A DNA stretch of 64,000 bases. Origin: Phyllobacterium zundukense (lineage in GTDB: Bacteria > Pseudomonadota > Alphaproteobacteria > Rhizobiales > Rhizobiaceae). Positions 1 to 8,987 of this stretch are shown here, one piece after another. The position numbers and the translations under genes were made by a program. The stretch is from contig NZ_CP017943.1 of the NCBI RefSeq assembly GCF_002764115.1, positions 1 to 64,000 of the forward strand, given 5' to 3'. Positions within the stretch are counted from its first letter, which is position 1; the number at the start of each line of letters is the position of its first letter. The notes beneath the pieces are model-generated. The model was not told where the DNA came from. It saw nothing but the letters and a program-made list of their open reading frames with translations, and made no database searches.

Positions 1-138
1 GAGGCGCTTGCGGATATCTATATCGGCCCGCTGGTCAACGGCAGCGTCTCCACATGGTTCGCCTACATCCTCGCCGTCGGCTTCCTGTTGATCCGTCCCG
101 CCGGCCTGTTTGGCGACCGTGAAATCGAAAGGGTTTGA
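1..138 (+). CDS. livH: Branched-chain amino-acid-type ABC permease, C-terminal end (LivH-like), partial
   Basis: The window opens inside a reading frame whose last 45 codons end in the motif IRPAGLFGDREIERV, typical of the C-terminus of LivH-type permeases. These are inner-membrane proteins pairing with LivM in the HAAT transporter family. The 5' end lies outside the window. The stop codon overlaps the ATG of the LivM-like gene (TGATG), so the two are translationally coupled. No livG ATPase is visible; it would be expected upstream of the window because only livF follows. Confidence 0.85.
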   Translation, partial: EALADIYIGPLVNGSVSTWFAYILAVGFLLIRPAGLFGDREIERV

Positions 139-1196
139 TGATGACCACGCTGCAAGAGCCTATCCTTTCCGCCCCGATACGCCAGCCGCTCGCGGGCCTG
201 AACGCGGTGCTCGTGGCCATCGGGCTGGTAGCGGCCTTCGCCGTACCTGCCGTCGCTGACGATTACTGGCTGAGCTCGATCATCATTCCGGCCATCGTGA
301 TGGGCCTTGCTGGCGTCGGGTTGAACCTCCTCTTCGGATATGCCGGGCTGGTCACGCTCGGCTCGGCCGCCTTCATGTCGATTGGCGCGTTCACGACCTA
401 CAATCTCCTGCTCCGTGCGCCACTTCTGCCATTGCCGGTGGTGTTGATCCTGGCAGGCCTGTTTGCGGCCGCGGCAGGTGTCGTCTTCGGCCTGCCATCC
501 TTGAGAATCAAGGGCTTCTACCTCGGCGCCTCGACGCTTGGTGCGCAGTTCTTCTTCGAGTGGCTCTTCACCAATTTCAGCTGGTTCTCGAATGACAGCC
601 AGTCGCTGACAATTTCGGCGCCGCGCCTGCAAATTCTCGGTTACGATCTGCAGTCCGCCGCCGGACGCTATTGTCTGGTAATCGCGACGACCGCGCTGCT
701 GATCGCGCTCGCCTTCGCCATTGTCAAGAGCCGCCTCGGCCGCGAATGGATGGCGGTCCGTGACATGGATACGGCTGCCTCGGTGATCGGCATCCCTGTC
801 GCCCGCCGCAAGCTTCAAGCCTTCGGCATAAGTTCATTCTTTCTCGGCATAACGGGCGCGCTGTGGGCCTTCGCCTATCTTGGCACCGCAGACGCACATG
901 CGTTCAACCTCGATAAGTCTTTCCAGATCTTGTTCATCGTCATCATCGGCGGCGTCGCGACGATCTACGGCAATTTCCTGGGCGCGTCCTTCATCGTGCT
1001 GATGCCGATCGTGATCGACCGGTTGTCGCTGGTCTTCGACCTCTCGTTTCTGGCTGACCAGGGCGCGCTCGCCAACCTGCAGCGCATCATTTTCGGCGCG
1101 ATCATCATCCTGCTCCTGATCAAGGAGCCCGATGGATTGACCAGCCTCATCAAGCGCGGATGGGCTTCGCTGCGTCGCCGGGGCGCGCCGACCTGA
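138..1196 (+). CDS. livM: Branched-chain amino-acid-type ABC transporter permease (LivM-like)
   Basis: 352-residue polytopic membrane protein with a cytosolic N-terminus and about eight to ten hydrophobic segments. It carries the LivM signature region GLNLLFGYAGLVTLGSAAF near residue 60 and the EAA-like loop (RDMDTAASVIGIP) near residue 215, which couples to the ATPase. The start is the ATG overlapping the livH stop; a second ATG follows immediately. It forms the membrane channel of a HAAT-family importer with the partial livH product. Placement beside SfnB-like and MetNIQ genes suggests that the ligand may be a sulfur compound rather than leucine; that is inference. Confidence 0.9.
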   Translation: MMTTLQEPILSAPIRQPLAGLNAVLVAIGLVAAFAVPAVADDYWLSSIIIPAIVMGLAGVGLNLLFGYAGLVTLGSAAFMSIGAFTTYNLLLRAPLLPLPVVLILAGLFAAAAGVVFGLPSLRIKGFYLGASTLGAQFFFEWLFTNFSWFSNDSQSLTISAPRLQILGYDLQSAAGRYCLVIATTALLIALAFAIVKSRLGREWMAVRDMDTAASVIGIPVARRKLQAFGISSFFLGITGALWAFAYLGTADAHAFNLDKSFQILFIVIIGGVATIYGNFLGASFIVLMPIVIDRLSLVFDLSFLADQGALANLQRIIFGAIIILLLIKEPDGLTSLIKRGWASLRRRGAPT

Positions 1197-1220
1197 CACC
1201 GAATACGGACGGAACATGGC

Positions 1221-1260
1221 GGCGCCGGATTTCCGTCTCTCCTCCCAAGCATCCGGCGCC
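1221..1260 (+). terminator. Inverted repeat between livM and the binding-protein gene
   Basis: GGCGCCGGAT (1221-1230) and its perfect complement ATCCGGCGCC (1251-1260) could form a 10-bp stem with a 20-nt loop, followed by ATTTTCC. It lies between livM and the abundant binding-protein gene. It could be a leaky terminator or an mRNA-processing or stabilising hairpin; the sequence alone does not decide. Confidence 0.5.
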
Positions 1261-1291
1261 ATTTTCCATAACCCAGCACTAGGGGGTGCTT

Positions 1292-2632
1292 ATGTCACTG
1301 ATCAAGAAGACCATGGGCCTTGCGGCAGCCGCCGCGATTGCCGTCACGACGATGAGCGCGCCGTCCTTCGCCGAAGACGGCAAGGGCCAGCAGCTCTATC
1401 CGCTCTTCACCTACCGCACCGGACCTTACGCGCCATCGTTCATTCCCGGCGGCGCTGGCATTATCGACTATCTGCGTTACATCAACGAGGTCGAAGGCGG
1501 CGTCGACGGCGTCAAGATCCTCGTCCAGGAATGCGAGACGGCCTATGCGATCGAGCGCGGCATCGAATGCTACGAGCGCTACAAGAACGGCCATAACGGC
1601 GCGTTGACCGCGGCGATCTATCCGCATTCGAGCGGCCTCGACGTAGCGCTGACCGACAAGGCGCGCGTCGACAAGATACCGATCGTCAGCCCCGGCGGCG
1701 GCCAGAACATCGCGACGGATGGCCGCGTGTTCCCTTATCAGTTTCCGTTAATTTTCGACTACTGGAGCGAAGCCCAGATCATCGTCAATTACATCGCCCA
1801 GCAGTCCGGCGGCTATGACAAGCTGAAGGGTGTCAAGATCGCAACGCTCTATCATGACTCCGGTTATGGCCGCGACACGATCGAGCCGCTCGGTATCCTC
1901 GCGAAGAAGTACGGGTTCGAGGACATCCAGGTTCCCGTTCCTCATCCGGGCGAACAGCAGCAGGCGCAGTGGCAGCAGATCCGTCGCTTCGGCGCGGACT
2001 GGGTCTTCCTGCGCGGCTGGGGCGTGATGACCCCGGTGGCGATCAAGACGGCCGCTCGCGTCGGCTTCCCGGCCAACCGGATCATCGGTGATATCTGGAG
2101 CGGCTCGGAAGACGACGCGCGTCCGGCCGGTACGGCTGCCAACGGCTATCTCGCGGTCTCCGTGTTCCCGCCCGGCACCGACTACGGCATCATCAAGACG
2201 CTGAAAGAGAAGATCCTTGATGCGGGCAAGTCCGACCTCAAGGACAATACGAAGTTCGGTACAGTCTACTACAATTACGGCGTGATCGAAGCCATCACCT
2301 TCGTCGAGGTGCTGCGTACCGGCCACAAGAAGTTCGGCAACCGGCCGCTGACCGCTGCCGAAGGCCAGTGGGCTCTCGAGAACCTCAACATCGATGAAAA
2401 GCGCATCGCCGAACTTGGTGCGCAGGGGCTGATCAGCCCGCTCCGGACCACGATCGACAACCACAAGGGCGAAACGATCGCCGGCAAGATCATCCAGTGG
2501 AACGGTCAGTCATGGGACGCCAGGACGGACTGGATCAAGGCCGACACGTCCCTGTTCGCCGACGTGATCAAAGCGAAGGCGGCGGCCTATGCCACCGAAA
2601 AAGGCATCACGCCACGCAACGCTGTAAACTGA
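1292..2632 (+). CDS. Periplasmic substrate-binding protein of a Liv-type ABC transporter
   Basis: 446-residue secreted binding protein. An AGGGGG ribosome-binding site five bases before the ATG at 1292 favours that start over the GTG at 1286. The N-terminus is a clear Sec signal (KK, then an Ala-rich core, cut near SFA-ED). The mature part resembles the type 1 periplasmic-binding fold of branched-chain amino-acid/urea receptors (periplasmic-binding protein 6 group). It sits between livM and livF, an order seen in HAAT systems adapted to non-standard ligands. The ligand cannot be read from sequence; the sulfur-related neighbours make an organosulfur compound plausible. Confidence 0.85.
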   Translation: MSLIKKTMGLAAAAAIAVTTMSAPSFAEDGKGQQLYPLFTYRTGPYAPSFIPGGAGIIDYLRYINEVEGGVDGVKILVQECETAYAIERGIECYERYKNGHNGALTAAIYPHSSGLDVALTDKARVDKIPIVSPGGGQNIATDGRVFPYQFPLIFDYWSEAQIIVNYIAQQSGGYDKLKGVKIATLYHDSGYGRDTIEPLGILAKKYGFEDIQVPVPHPGEQQQAQWQQIRRFGADWVFLRGWGVMTPVAIKTAARVGFPANRIIGDIWSGSEDDARPAGTAANGYLAVSVFPPGTDYGIIKTLKEKILDAGKSDLKDNTKFGTVYYNYGVIEAITFVEVLRTGHKKFGNRPLTAAEGQWALENLNIDEKRIAELGAQGLISPLRTTIDNHKGETIAGKIIQWNGQSWDARTDWIKADTSLFADVIKAKAAAYATEKGITPRNAVN

Positions 2633-2658
2633 GCACAACCGGACGGACAGGATCGATC

Positions 2659-3456
2659 ATGACCATTCAGGCGAAAAGCTTCCTCGAAATCACCAATGTG
2701 GAAGCGCTCTATGGTCAGGCGATACTGGCCGTCCGCGACGTCTCGCTCAGGGTTGAGGAGGGCAAGATCGTAGCTCTCCTCGGCGCCAATGGCGCGGGGA
2801 AGACGACAACCCTGAAGGCCGTTTCCAATCTGCTCGGCCCGGAACGCGGCAAAGTCAGCCGCGGCATCATCCTTTGGCAGGGCGAGCCGGTGAGCAGTCT
2901 CTCTGCCTCGCGGCTTGTGGCCAAAGGTGTGGTCCAGGTGCTCGAAGGGCGCCATTGCTTCCCCCAGCTGACGGTGGAGGAGAACATTCTTGCCGGCGGC
3001 TTCGTCCGAAAGCCCGGACGCGCTGAGCTGCTGCAGAATCTGGAGCAGGTCTACACGTGGTTTCCACGCCTGAGAGAGAAGCGCAACACCAAGGCTGGCC
3101 TGACATCGGGTGGCGAACAGCAGATGGTGGCGATCGGGCGGGCGCTGATGACGAAGCCAAGGCTCGTCCTTTTGGATGAGCCGTCTATGGGGCTCGCGCC
3201 GATCATCGTGCAGGAGATCTTCGAGATCATCCGCACGCTCAACCAGCAATCGGGCGTCAGCTTCCTGCTTGCCGAACAGAACGCCAACCTGGCGCTTCGC
3301 TACGCTGACTATGGCTACATCCTCGAAACCGGACGCGTGGTGCTGTCGGGCACGGCCGAAGAGCTGCGCGCCCGGGACGACGTCCACGACTTTTATCTTG
3401 GCAGCGCAAACGCGGCCAAATCGAACCCGCGACGGCTTAGCGGATCGGTGGTTTGA
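2659..3456 (+). CDS. livF: Branched-chain amino-acid-type ABC transporter ATP-binding protein (LivF-like)
   Basis: 265-residue ATPase. Walker A GANGAGKT is near residue 40, the signature region TSGGEQQMVAIGRALM near 155, and Walker B LVLLDEPSMGLAP near 175, followed by the switch-region LLAEQNA typical of LivF. The reading frame stays open upstream into the preceding gene, but the ATG at 2659, after a GGACAGGATC stretch, matches the family's usual start. It should power the LivHM channel together with a LivG-type partner that is not in the window. Confidence 0.9.
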   Translation: MTIQAKSFLEITNVEALYGQAILAVRDVSLRVEEGKIVALLGANGAGKTTTLKAVSNLLGPERGKVSRGIILWQGEPVSSLSASRLVAKGVVQVLEGRHCFPQLTVEENILAGGFVRKPGRAELLQNLEQVYTWFPRLREKRNTKAGLTSGGEQQMVAIGRALMTKPRLVLLDEPSMGLAPIIVQEIFEIIRTLNQQSGVSFLLAEQNANLALRYADYGYILETGRVVLSGTAEELRARDDVHDFYLGSANAAKSNPRRLSGSVV

Positions 3457-3475
3457 AGACCAGGGGAATAGATGC

Positions 3476-4726
3476 ATGACACAGATCGATTTGGCCTGGG
3501 GCGCTGGTCCCAGTGCTCGTTATGAAGAACTCGCCGCCCGCTTTCGGCCGATTTTTGCCGAGATCGGCAAGGAGGCGGTCGAGCGCGAACTCATGCGGAA
3601 ACTGCCGAGGGCGGAGATCGTGAAGCTGAAGAACGCTGGCCTCGGCGCCCTGCGCGTGCCGGAAGCCGAAGGCGGCTTCGGCGCCACACTTCCTGAGCTT
3701 GCCAATATTCTGATCGAACTTTCGGAAGCCGATTCCAATATTACCCAGGCGCTTCGCGGTCATTTCGGCTTTACCGAGGATGTCGTCAACCGGTCGCAGA
3801 ATGCGAGCCGCAAGCGATGGACGGAACGGATCGCCAGCGGCGACATTGCCGGCAACGCCTGGACAGAAATCGGCGGCGCAAAACAAGACGCTTTCTCGAC
3901 CCGCATTTCGCAGAAGAACATCGGCCTGGTCGTCAACGGCACCAAATATTACACGACCGGCTCGCTCTATGCAGACTGGATCGATGTCGGCGCGACCGGT
4001 CTTGAAGGCGAGGGGATTGTCCTTCAGGTGCGTCGGGACCACCCCGGTGTCAATGTTGTCGACGATTGGGACGGCTTCGGGCAGATTCTGACGGCAAGCG
4101 GCACGACCACCTTCACCGATGTAGACGTAGATCCCGATGACGTCGTCATCGACGAGGAAAAGTTTCGCTATGGTGCGGCCTTCTATCAGCTGGTCCATCT
4201 CGCCACGCTCGCCGGCATTGGCCGGTCGATTGCCAACGAGACGGCTGCTGCGGTCGGCGCGCGTACGCGTTCCTATTCCAATGGGGCCGGACCGCGCTCG
4301 AGCCAGGACCCGCAGGTTCTGCAGGTCGTGGGCCGCATTCGGAGCAATGCCTATGCCGCCGGCGCAATCGTGCTGCAGGTCGCCCAGTCGATCCAGCGAG
4401 CCTTCGAGGCGCATTTCGTCGACGATCCGGATGCGGAGGAAAAAGCGAACGCGATCGCCGAATTGGAAACGTCGCAGGCGGTGACGGTTGTCACCAACCT
4501 TATCCTTGAGGCCTCCACGATCATCTTCGACGCCCTGGGCGCCTCGTCGACCAAGAAGCCTCTCGGCCTCGACCGCCACTGGCGCAATGCGCGGACCTTG
4601 TCTTCGCACAATCCGCGGATCTACAAGGACCGCATCATCGGTGACTTTGCCGTGAACGGCACGCCACCGCCCTATCAGTGGCGCATCGGCGAAACGCCAG
4701 CGCCGTCCGGATCGGACAAGCCATGA
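3476..4726 (+). CDS. SfnB/DszC-like flavin-dependent oxidoreductase (acyl-CoA dehydrogenase fold)
   Basis: 416-residue protein of the acyl-CoA dehydrogenase superfamily, of the branch annotated as sulfur-acquisition oxidoreductase (SfnB) or FMNH2-dependent DszC-type monooxygenases. Features: N-terminal helical domain (LGALRVPEAEGGFGA near residue 60), the beta-barrel region NGTKYYTTGSLYADW near residue 160, and a C-terminal ARTLSSHNPRIYKDRIIGDF stretch. It lacks the catalytic-Glu context of fatty acyl-CoA dehydrogenases. Its stop overlaps the metN start (ATGA), so it is coupled to MetNIQ. Likely role: oxidative attack on an imported organosulfur compound; the substrate is unknown. Confidence 0.75.
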   Translation: MTQIDLAWGAGPSARYEELAARFRPIFAEIGKEAVERELMRKLPRAEIVKLKNAGLGALRVPEAEGGFGATLPELANILIELSEADSNITQALRGHFGFTEDVVNRSQNASRKRWTERIASGDIAGNAWTEIGGAKQDAFSTRISQKNIGLVVNGTKYYTTGSLYADWIDVGATGLEGEGIVLQVRRDHPGVNVVDDWDGFGQILTASGTTTFTDVDVDPDDVVIDEEKFRYGAAFYQLVHLATLAGIGRSIANETAAAVGARTRSYSNGAGPRSSQDPQVLQVVGRIRSNAYAAGAIVLQVAQSIQRAFEAHFVDDPDAEEKANAIAELETSQAVTVVTNLILEASTIIFDALGASSTKKPLGLDRHWRNARTLSSHNPRIYKDRIIGDFAVNGTPPPYQWRIGETPAPSGSDKP

Positions 4727-5799
4727 TCCGGCTCGAGCAGATTTCCAAGAGCTTTGTCGTGCAGGACGGGTTTGCCCGGGCGCTCTCGGAGATCGACCTG
4801 ACCATCAATCAGGGGGAGATCTTCGGCATTATCGGCTCGTCCGGGGCCGGCAAGTCGACGCTGGTGCGGTTGATCAATCTCCTGGAGCGGCCCTCGAGTG
4901 GTGATGTCTTCTTCGATGGCGAGCGCATCACCAACTATCAGGGTGCACAGCTTCGCGCCTTGAGGCGCAAGATCGGCATGGTGTTCCAACATTTCAACCT
5001 GTTGAGCGCCCGCACGGTCGCCGCCAATGTCGCCTATCCACTCCAGCTTGCCGGGATCCACGACAAGGTCGAGATCGCGCGGCGTGTGGCCGTCCTGCTC
5101 GACCGCGTCGGACTTTCCGAGCACGCGGAAAAATATCCACGCCAACTGTCGGGCGGACAGAAGCAACGCGTCGGCATTGCCCGGGCACTCGCGTCGGAAC
5201 CAACCGTGCTGCTCTGCGACGAGGCGACGAGCGCGCTGGATCCTCAGACGACCATTTCGGTGCTCGACCTGCTGCAGGAGATCAACCGCGATCTCGGCGT
5301 GACCATCGTTATCATCACCCATGAGATGGACGTCATACGCCGGGCCTGTGACAGCGTCGCCGTGCTCGACCATGGCCAGATCGTCGAGACGGGCGCGGTG
5401 GCGGATGTCTTCCTACATCCGCAGCATCACGCAACACTCAACCTGCTTCGCGAAACCGAGCCGGATCAGGCGATGGATGAGAAGGCCGCGTCAAGTGTAC
5501 CCGCGGGTCGCCTGCTGCGCCTCACCCTTGTCGGCCCAGCAGCGCGAAAGGCTATTCTCGGTCGCATCGCGCGCGAGAATGCAGTGGACTATGCGATCCT
5601 ATCCGGTCGGGTTGGCCATATCCGGCAGCTGCCCTATGCACAGCTGACCATTGCGCTGTCGGGTCGTGACGTCGACAGTGCGATTGCCGGCCTCAGAAGC
5701 GGCGGTGTGACCGTGGAGCAGCTCGACGCGCTCCCCGAGCCAGCCGTCGCACCGGATGCGCAGGCCGACCCAAGGCGAGGGTTGATTCATGTCGCTTGA
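4723..5799 (+). CDS. metN: Methionine-type ABC transporter ATP-binding protein (MetN)
   Basis: 358-residue ATPase. Walker A GSSGAGKST near residue 39, signature LSGGQKQRVGIARAL near 143, Walker B VLLCDEATSALDP near 165, then ITHEMDVI. A C-terminal extension of about 100 residues (from LRLTLVGPAARK) matches the NIL regulatory domain of MetN, which in E. coli binds methionine and causes trans-inhibition. The start overlaps the upstream oxidoreductase by 4 bases and the end overlaps metI by 11. The system imports methionine or a related sulfur compound. Confidence 0.92.
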   Translation: MIRLEQISKSFVVQDGFARALSEIDLTINQGEIFGIIGSSGAGKSTLVRLINLLERPSSGDVFFDGERITNYQGAQLRALRRKIGMVFQHFNLLSARTVAANVAYPLQLAGIHDKVEIARRVAVLLDRVGLSEHAEKYPRQLSGGQKQRVGIARALASEPTVLLCDEATSALDPQTTISVLDLLQEINRDLGVTIVIITHEMDVIRRACDSVAVLDHGQIVETGAVADVFLHPQHHATLNLLRETEPDQAMDEKAASSVPAGRLLRLTLVGPAARKAILGRIARENAVDYAILSGRVGHIRQLPYAQLTIALSGRDVDSAIAGLRSGGVTVEQLDALPEPAVAPDAQADPRRGLIHVA

Positions 5800-6448
5800 G
5801 AACATCTACTGGGCCGACATCGCCAAGGGATTGCTACAGACGCTGGCCATGGTCAGCGGCGCGCTTTTCCTCACGGTGCTGATCGGTCTGCCGCTCGGCG
5901 TCCTGCTGTTCCTGACCGGGCGCAAGCAGATGTTCGACCAGCCGCTCTTCTATGGTGCGCTCTCGGTCGTCATCGGCGTCATCCGCTCGCTGCCCTTCAT
6001 CATTCTGCTCATCGTCTTGATGCCTGTTACTGTGCTGGTGACCGGTACCTCGCTCGGTACCCGGGGCGTCATCTTCCCGCTGGTGGTTGGCACGGCCCCG
6101 TTCTTCGCTCGGCTGGTGGAAACGGCACTGCGTGAGGTCGACCGTGGCATCATCGAGGCCAGCGAAGCGATGGGCGCGACAACCGCGCAGACCATGATTC
6201 GCGCGGTATTGCCGGAAGCGCTGCCCAGTTTGGTCGCCGCGGTCACGGTCACCGCGATCGTGCTGGTCGACTACACCGCGATGTCCGGCGCCATCGGCGG
6301 CGGAGGGCTCGGCGACCTCGCCATCCGCTACGGCTACCAGCGGTTCCAGACCGAAATCATGCTCGTCTGCGTCGGCATCCTCGTGATCCTCGTCCAGCTG
6401 ATCCAGGTGAGCGGCAACCATCTTGTCATCCGCTTCTCAAGAAAATGA
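5789..6448 (+). CDS. metI: Methionine-type ABC transporter permease (MetI)
   Basis: 219-residue inner-membrane protein with five predicted hydrophobic segments and the EAA loop EASEAMGATTAQTMIRAVLPEALP near residue 130, characteristic of MetI. TAMSGAIGGGGLGDLAIRYGYQRF near residue 165 is also a hallmark of this family. It overlaps metN by 11 bases, indicating coupled translation. It forms a homodimeric channel with MetN. Confidence 0.93.
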   Translation: MSLENIYWADIAKGLLQTLAMVSGALFLTVLIGLPLGVLLFLTGRKQMFDQPLFYGALSVVIGVIRSLPFIILLIVLMPVTVLVTGTSLGTRGVIFPLVVGTAPFFARLVETALREVDRGIIEASEAMGATTAQTMIRAVLPEALPSLVAAVTVTAIVLVDYTAMSGAIGGGGLGDLAIRYGYQRFQTEIMLVCVGILVILVQLIQVSGNHLVIRFSRK

Positions 6449-6473
6449 CCAAGGCCAATGGAAGGAAACACAC

Positions 6474-7286
6474 ATGAACATCTTGAAATCACTGACACTG
6501 GCGGCCACGCTCGCACTCGGCCTTTCGCAATCCGCGCAATCGGCCGAGAAGCTGGTCGTCGGTGCGACGGCCATCCCGCACGCGGAAATCCTCGAATTCG
6601 TCAAGCCGATCGTGGCCAAGGAAGGCCTCGATCTCGATATCCGTGTCTTCACCGATTACATCCAGCCTAACGCGCAGCTGGTCTCCGGCGAACTCGACGC
6701 CAACTACTATCAGTACCGGCCGTTCCTGAACGACTACAACAAGCAGCGCGGCACCAATCTCGTGCCGATCGTGCCCGTCCATATTGAACCCTTCGTCGCC
6801 TATTCGACCAAGATCACTTCGGTCGACCAGCTTGCCGAAGGTGCGACGGTGGCCATCCCCAACGATCCGGTCAATGGCGGCCGAGGGTTGTTGCTCTTGC
6901 AGAAGCTTGGCCTGATCAAGGTGAAGGGCAAGGACGTGCTGACCTCGCCGGATGATACGCTGCCGACCATCAAGGACGTGGTCGAGAACCCGAAAAACCT
7001 CAAAATCGTCGAGCTTGAATCGGCCATGCTGCCCCGTGCGCTCAGCGAGGTCGATCTCGGCGCGCTGAATGGAAACTACGTCTTCGAGGCCAAGCTCGAC
7101 ATCTCCAAGGCGATCCTCGCCGATCGCGGCCAGGACGGCTACAATGTGTGGAGCGAGTATCTCGTCACCCGTCCGGAAACCAAGGACGATCCGCGCGTCA
7201 AGATCCTCGCCAAGGCGCTCAACAGCGACGAGATGCGCAAGTTCATCGAAGAGCATTACAAGGGCCAGATCGTCGCGGCGTTCTGA
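6474..7286 (+). CDS. metQ: Methionine-type substrate-binding protein (MetQ/NlpA family)
   Basis: 270-residue binding protein; the ATG at 6474 follows a GGAAGG site. The signal peptide ends near AQSA-EKL and has no lipobox cysteine, so this copy is predicted to be soluble in the periplasm, whereas E. coli MetQ is a lipoprotein. The LVSGELDANYYQYRPFLNDYN motif near residue 70 and LPTIKDVVENPKNLKIVELE near residue 165 are typical of the NlpA family. It completes the MetNIQ importer. Its place between two SfnB-like genes suggests a ligand that these enzymes oxidise. Confidence 0.92.
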   Translation: MNILKSLTLAATLALGLSQSAQSAEKLVVGATAIPHAEILEFVKPIVAKEGLDLDIRVFTDYIQPNAQLVSGELDANYYQYRPFLNDYNKQRGTNLVPIVPVHIEPFVAYSTKITSVDQLAEGATVAIPNDPVNGGRGLLLLQKLGLIKVKGKDVLTSPDDTLPTIKDVVENPKNLKIVELESAMLPRALSEVDLGALNGNYVFEAKLDISKAILADRGQDGYNVWSEYLVTRPETKDDPRVKILAKALNSDEMRKFIEEHYKGQIVAAF

Positions 7287-7310
7287 TCCGACCATCAATT
7301 TACAGCGGCC

Positions 7311-7327
7311 GGCGGAGATGATCCGCC
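7311..7327 (+). terminator. Short hairpin downstream of metQ
   Basis: GGCGGA (7311-7316) pairs with TCCGCC (7322-7327), extendable by flanking GGC/GCC. There is no T-run, so an mRNA-stabilising hairpin after the binding-protein gene is as likely as a terminator. Confidence 0.35.
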
Positions 7328-7361
7328 AGCCGATATTCATCTGACTTGGGAGAACCATCCG

Positions 7362-8615
7362 ATGTCCGTCACTGCCGCCGCCGAAACCATTCCTCTCGCC
7401 GGCGAGCCTGGCTGGAGCCCTCGAAAGCCCACCGAACCGGCACATGTCATTGCCAGTGATGAAGAAGCAATTGCCGTCGCCGAGCAGCTGAAACCAATCT
7501 TTGCCGAGGGCGCGCGGGAGCGGGACCGGGAGCGGCGACTGCCGTTCGAAGAGGTCGATGTCTTCTCCCAGAGCGGGCTCTGGGGCATCACGATACCGAA
7601 AGCCTATGGCGGCGCCGGCGTATCGCAGGTGACGCTGGCAAAGGTGTTCGCCAAGCTTGCCGCCGGCGATCCGTCGCTGACACAGATCGCGCAGAACAGC
7701 TTCGAGATCATCGATGTCATCCGCCTGACCGGCAGCGAGGCCCAGAAGCGGGATCTCTTCGGAAAGGTCCTTTCGGGCTATCGGCTCGGCAATGCCTTCT
7801 CCGAGTTCAAGGGCAAGAATGTCGAGGCGTTTGAATCCAGGCTGGTGAAAAGTGGCAGCCAGTTCACCGTCACCGGCGAGAAATTCTACTCGACCGGCGC
7901 GCTTTTCGCGCATCTGGTGCCGATCGTGGCCCTCGACGAGGAGGGCCATGTCGTTGTTGCGGTTGCGGATCGGGACTCGACTGGGCTGACCGTCATCAAC
8001 GACTGGTCCGCCTTCGGTCAGCGGACCACGGCCAGCGGCACGGTCAAACTGGACAAGGTCAAGATCGATCCATCGCGCGTCCTGCCGGCCCATATCGTCT
8101 ATGAGAACCAGAGCGCCGTCGGGCCGCAAAGCCAGCTCATTCACGCCGCCATCGATGCCGGCATCGCCCGGGGTGCGCTGGAGGCCACCATCGATCTCGT
8201 CAAGAACCACGCGCGTCCCTGGATCGACAGCGGCCAGGATCGGGCATCGGACGATCCCTACACGATCTCGGCCATTGGCGACACGGTGATCAAGTTACAT
8301 GCTGCCGAAGCCCTGCTCGAACGAGCCGGCCGCCAGCTCGATGCGACGATCGCCGCGCCTGACCTCGCGTCGATCGGCCTTGCCAAGGTCGCCGTCGCCG
8401 AGGCGAAGGTGCTGACCACGGACATCGCGCTTCAGGCGGCATCGAAACTCTTCGAACTGGCCGGCACCCGCTCGACGCTGGGCGCGCATAATCTCGATCG
8501 CTTCTGGCGCGATGCCCGGACCCATACGCTGCACGATCCTGTACGCTGGAAGTACCATGCCGTCGGGCAGTTCTATCTGAACGACGTCCAGCCGCCGATG
8601 CATTCCTGGATCTAG
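7362..8615 (+). CDS. sfnB: SfnB-family sulfur acquisition oxidoreductase
   Basis: 417-residue acyl-CoA-dehydrogenase-fold protein. Hallmarks of the SfnB group are visible: GLWGITIPKAYGGAGVS near residue 75, TGEKFYSTGALFAHLV near 170, and the C-terminal ARTHTLHDPVRWKYHAVGQF. SfnB proteins take part in using dimethylsulfone or other organosulfur compounds under sulfate limitation, with reduced flavin from a partner reductase; no reductase gene is seen here. It is a diverged paralogue of the product encoded at 3476-4726, and the two bracket metNIQ. The ATG follows a GGGAGAACC site. Confidence 0.85.
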   Translation: MSVTAAAETIPLAGEPGWSPRKPTEPAHVIASDEEAIAVAEQLKPIFAEGARERDRERRLPFEEVDVFSQSGLWGITIPKAYGGAGVSQVTLAKVFAKLAAGDPSLTQIAQNSFEIIDVIRLTGSEAQKRDLFGKVLSGYRLGNAFSEFKGKNVEAFESRLVKSGSQFTVTGEKFYSTGALFAHLVPIVALDEEGHVVVAVADRDSTGLTVINDWSAFGQRTTASGTVKLDKVKIDPSRVLPAHIVYENQSAVGPQSQLIHAAIDAGIARGALEATIDLVKNHARPWIDSGQDRASDDPYTISAIGDTVIKLHAAEALLERAGRQLDATIAAPDLASIGLAKVAVAEAKVLTTDIALQAASKLFELAGTRSTLGAHNLDRFWRDARTHTLHDPVRWKYHAVGQFYLNDVQPPMHSWI

Positions 8616-8674
8616 CGCGGTTTCTCCCAGCCCATGACTGAAAACGCGCCGCGTTCAGCTTTGTTGGGACGGTT

Positions 8675-8800
8675 CTAACTTGTTTTCGCGAGGGTCAGGT
8701 CGACTTCGACGCGCGCGTTTCTCCCGATCTTGGCCACGCCGACTGTCGTTCGGCCGGGCAATCGTGCGTCGTCGGGCACATTATTGCCGGCCAAGGGCTT
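8675..8800 (-). pseudogene. RidA-family (enamine/imine deaminase) C-terminal remnant
   Basis: The last 30 or so codons of a minus-strand frame read GRTTVGVAKIGRNARVEVDLTLAK, closely matching the conserved C-terminus of RidA/YjgF proteins. Upstream, the frame loses similarity near 8800 and nothing resembling the N-terminal two thirds was found before the IS element at 8936. It is therefore a truncated relic, probably cut by the insertion or an associated deletion. Identification rests on a short stretch. Confidence 0.5.
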
Positions 8801-8935
8801 TTTCCAGCGCCGCAACAATGGGACGACAGCCGCCCAAGCGGGCGGCGGACCATGCGGCCGCGCCGCATCTCGCAACCCATCACAACAGTCTGATCCATCG
8901 GGAAAATCGAGAGTGCTTGACCGACGAAAAAGAAA

Positions 8936-8949
8936 GGTTCTGTTGCAAC
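8936..8949 (+). repeat. IS6-family terminal inverted repeat, left
   Basis: GGTTCTGTTGCAAC, the standard outer end of IS6-family elements; it pairs with the right end at 11461-11474 with one mismatch. Confidence 0.8.
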
Positions 8950-8987
8950 GGCGGAATTGGAACGCCGATGGCCTGATGCTGTAACAG

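Noticed and set aside
1216..1596. A plus-strand frame starting before the Liv-type binding protein gene
   Set aside because: It overlaps the binding-protein gene in another frame and is Arg-rich. The AGGGGG site and signal peptide support the other frame.
6489..8210. A 573-codon open frame on the minus strand
   Set aside because: It spans metQ and sfnB antisense, crosses their boundary and has no recognisable domains.
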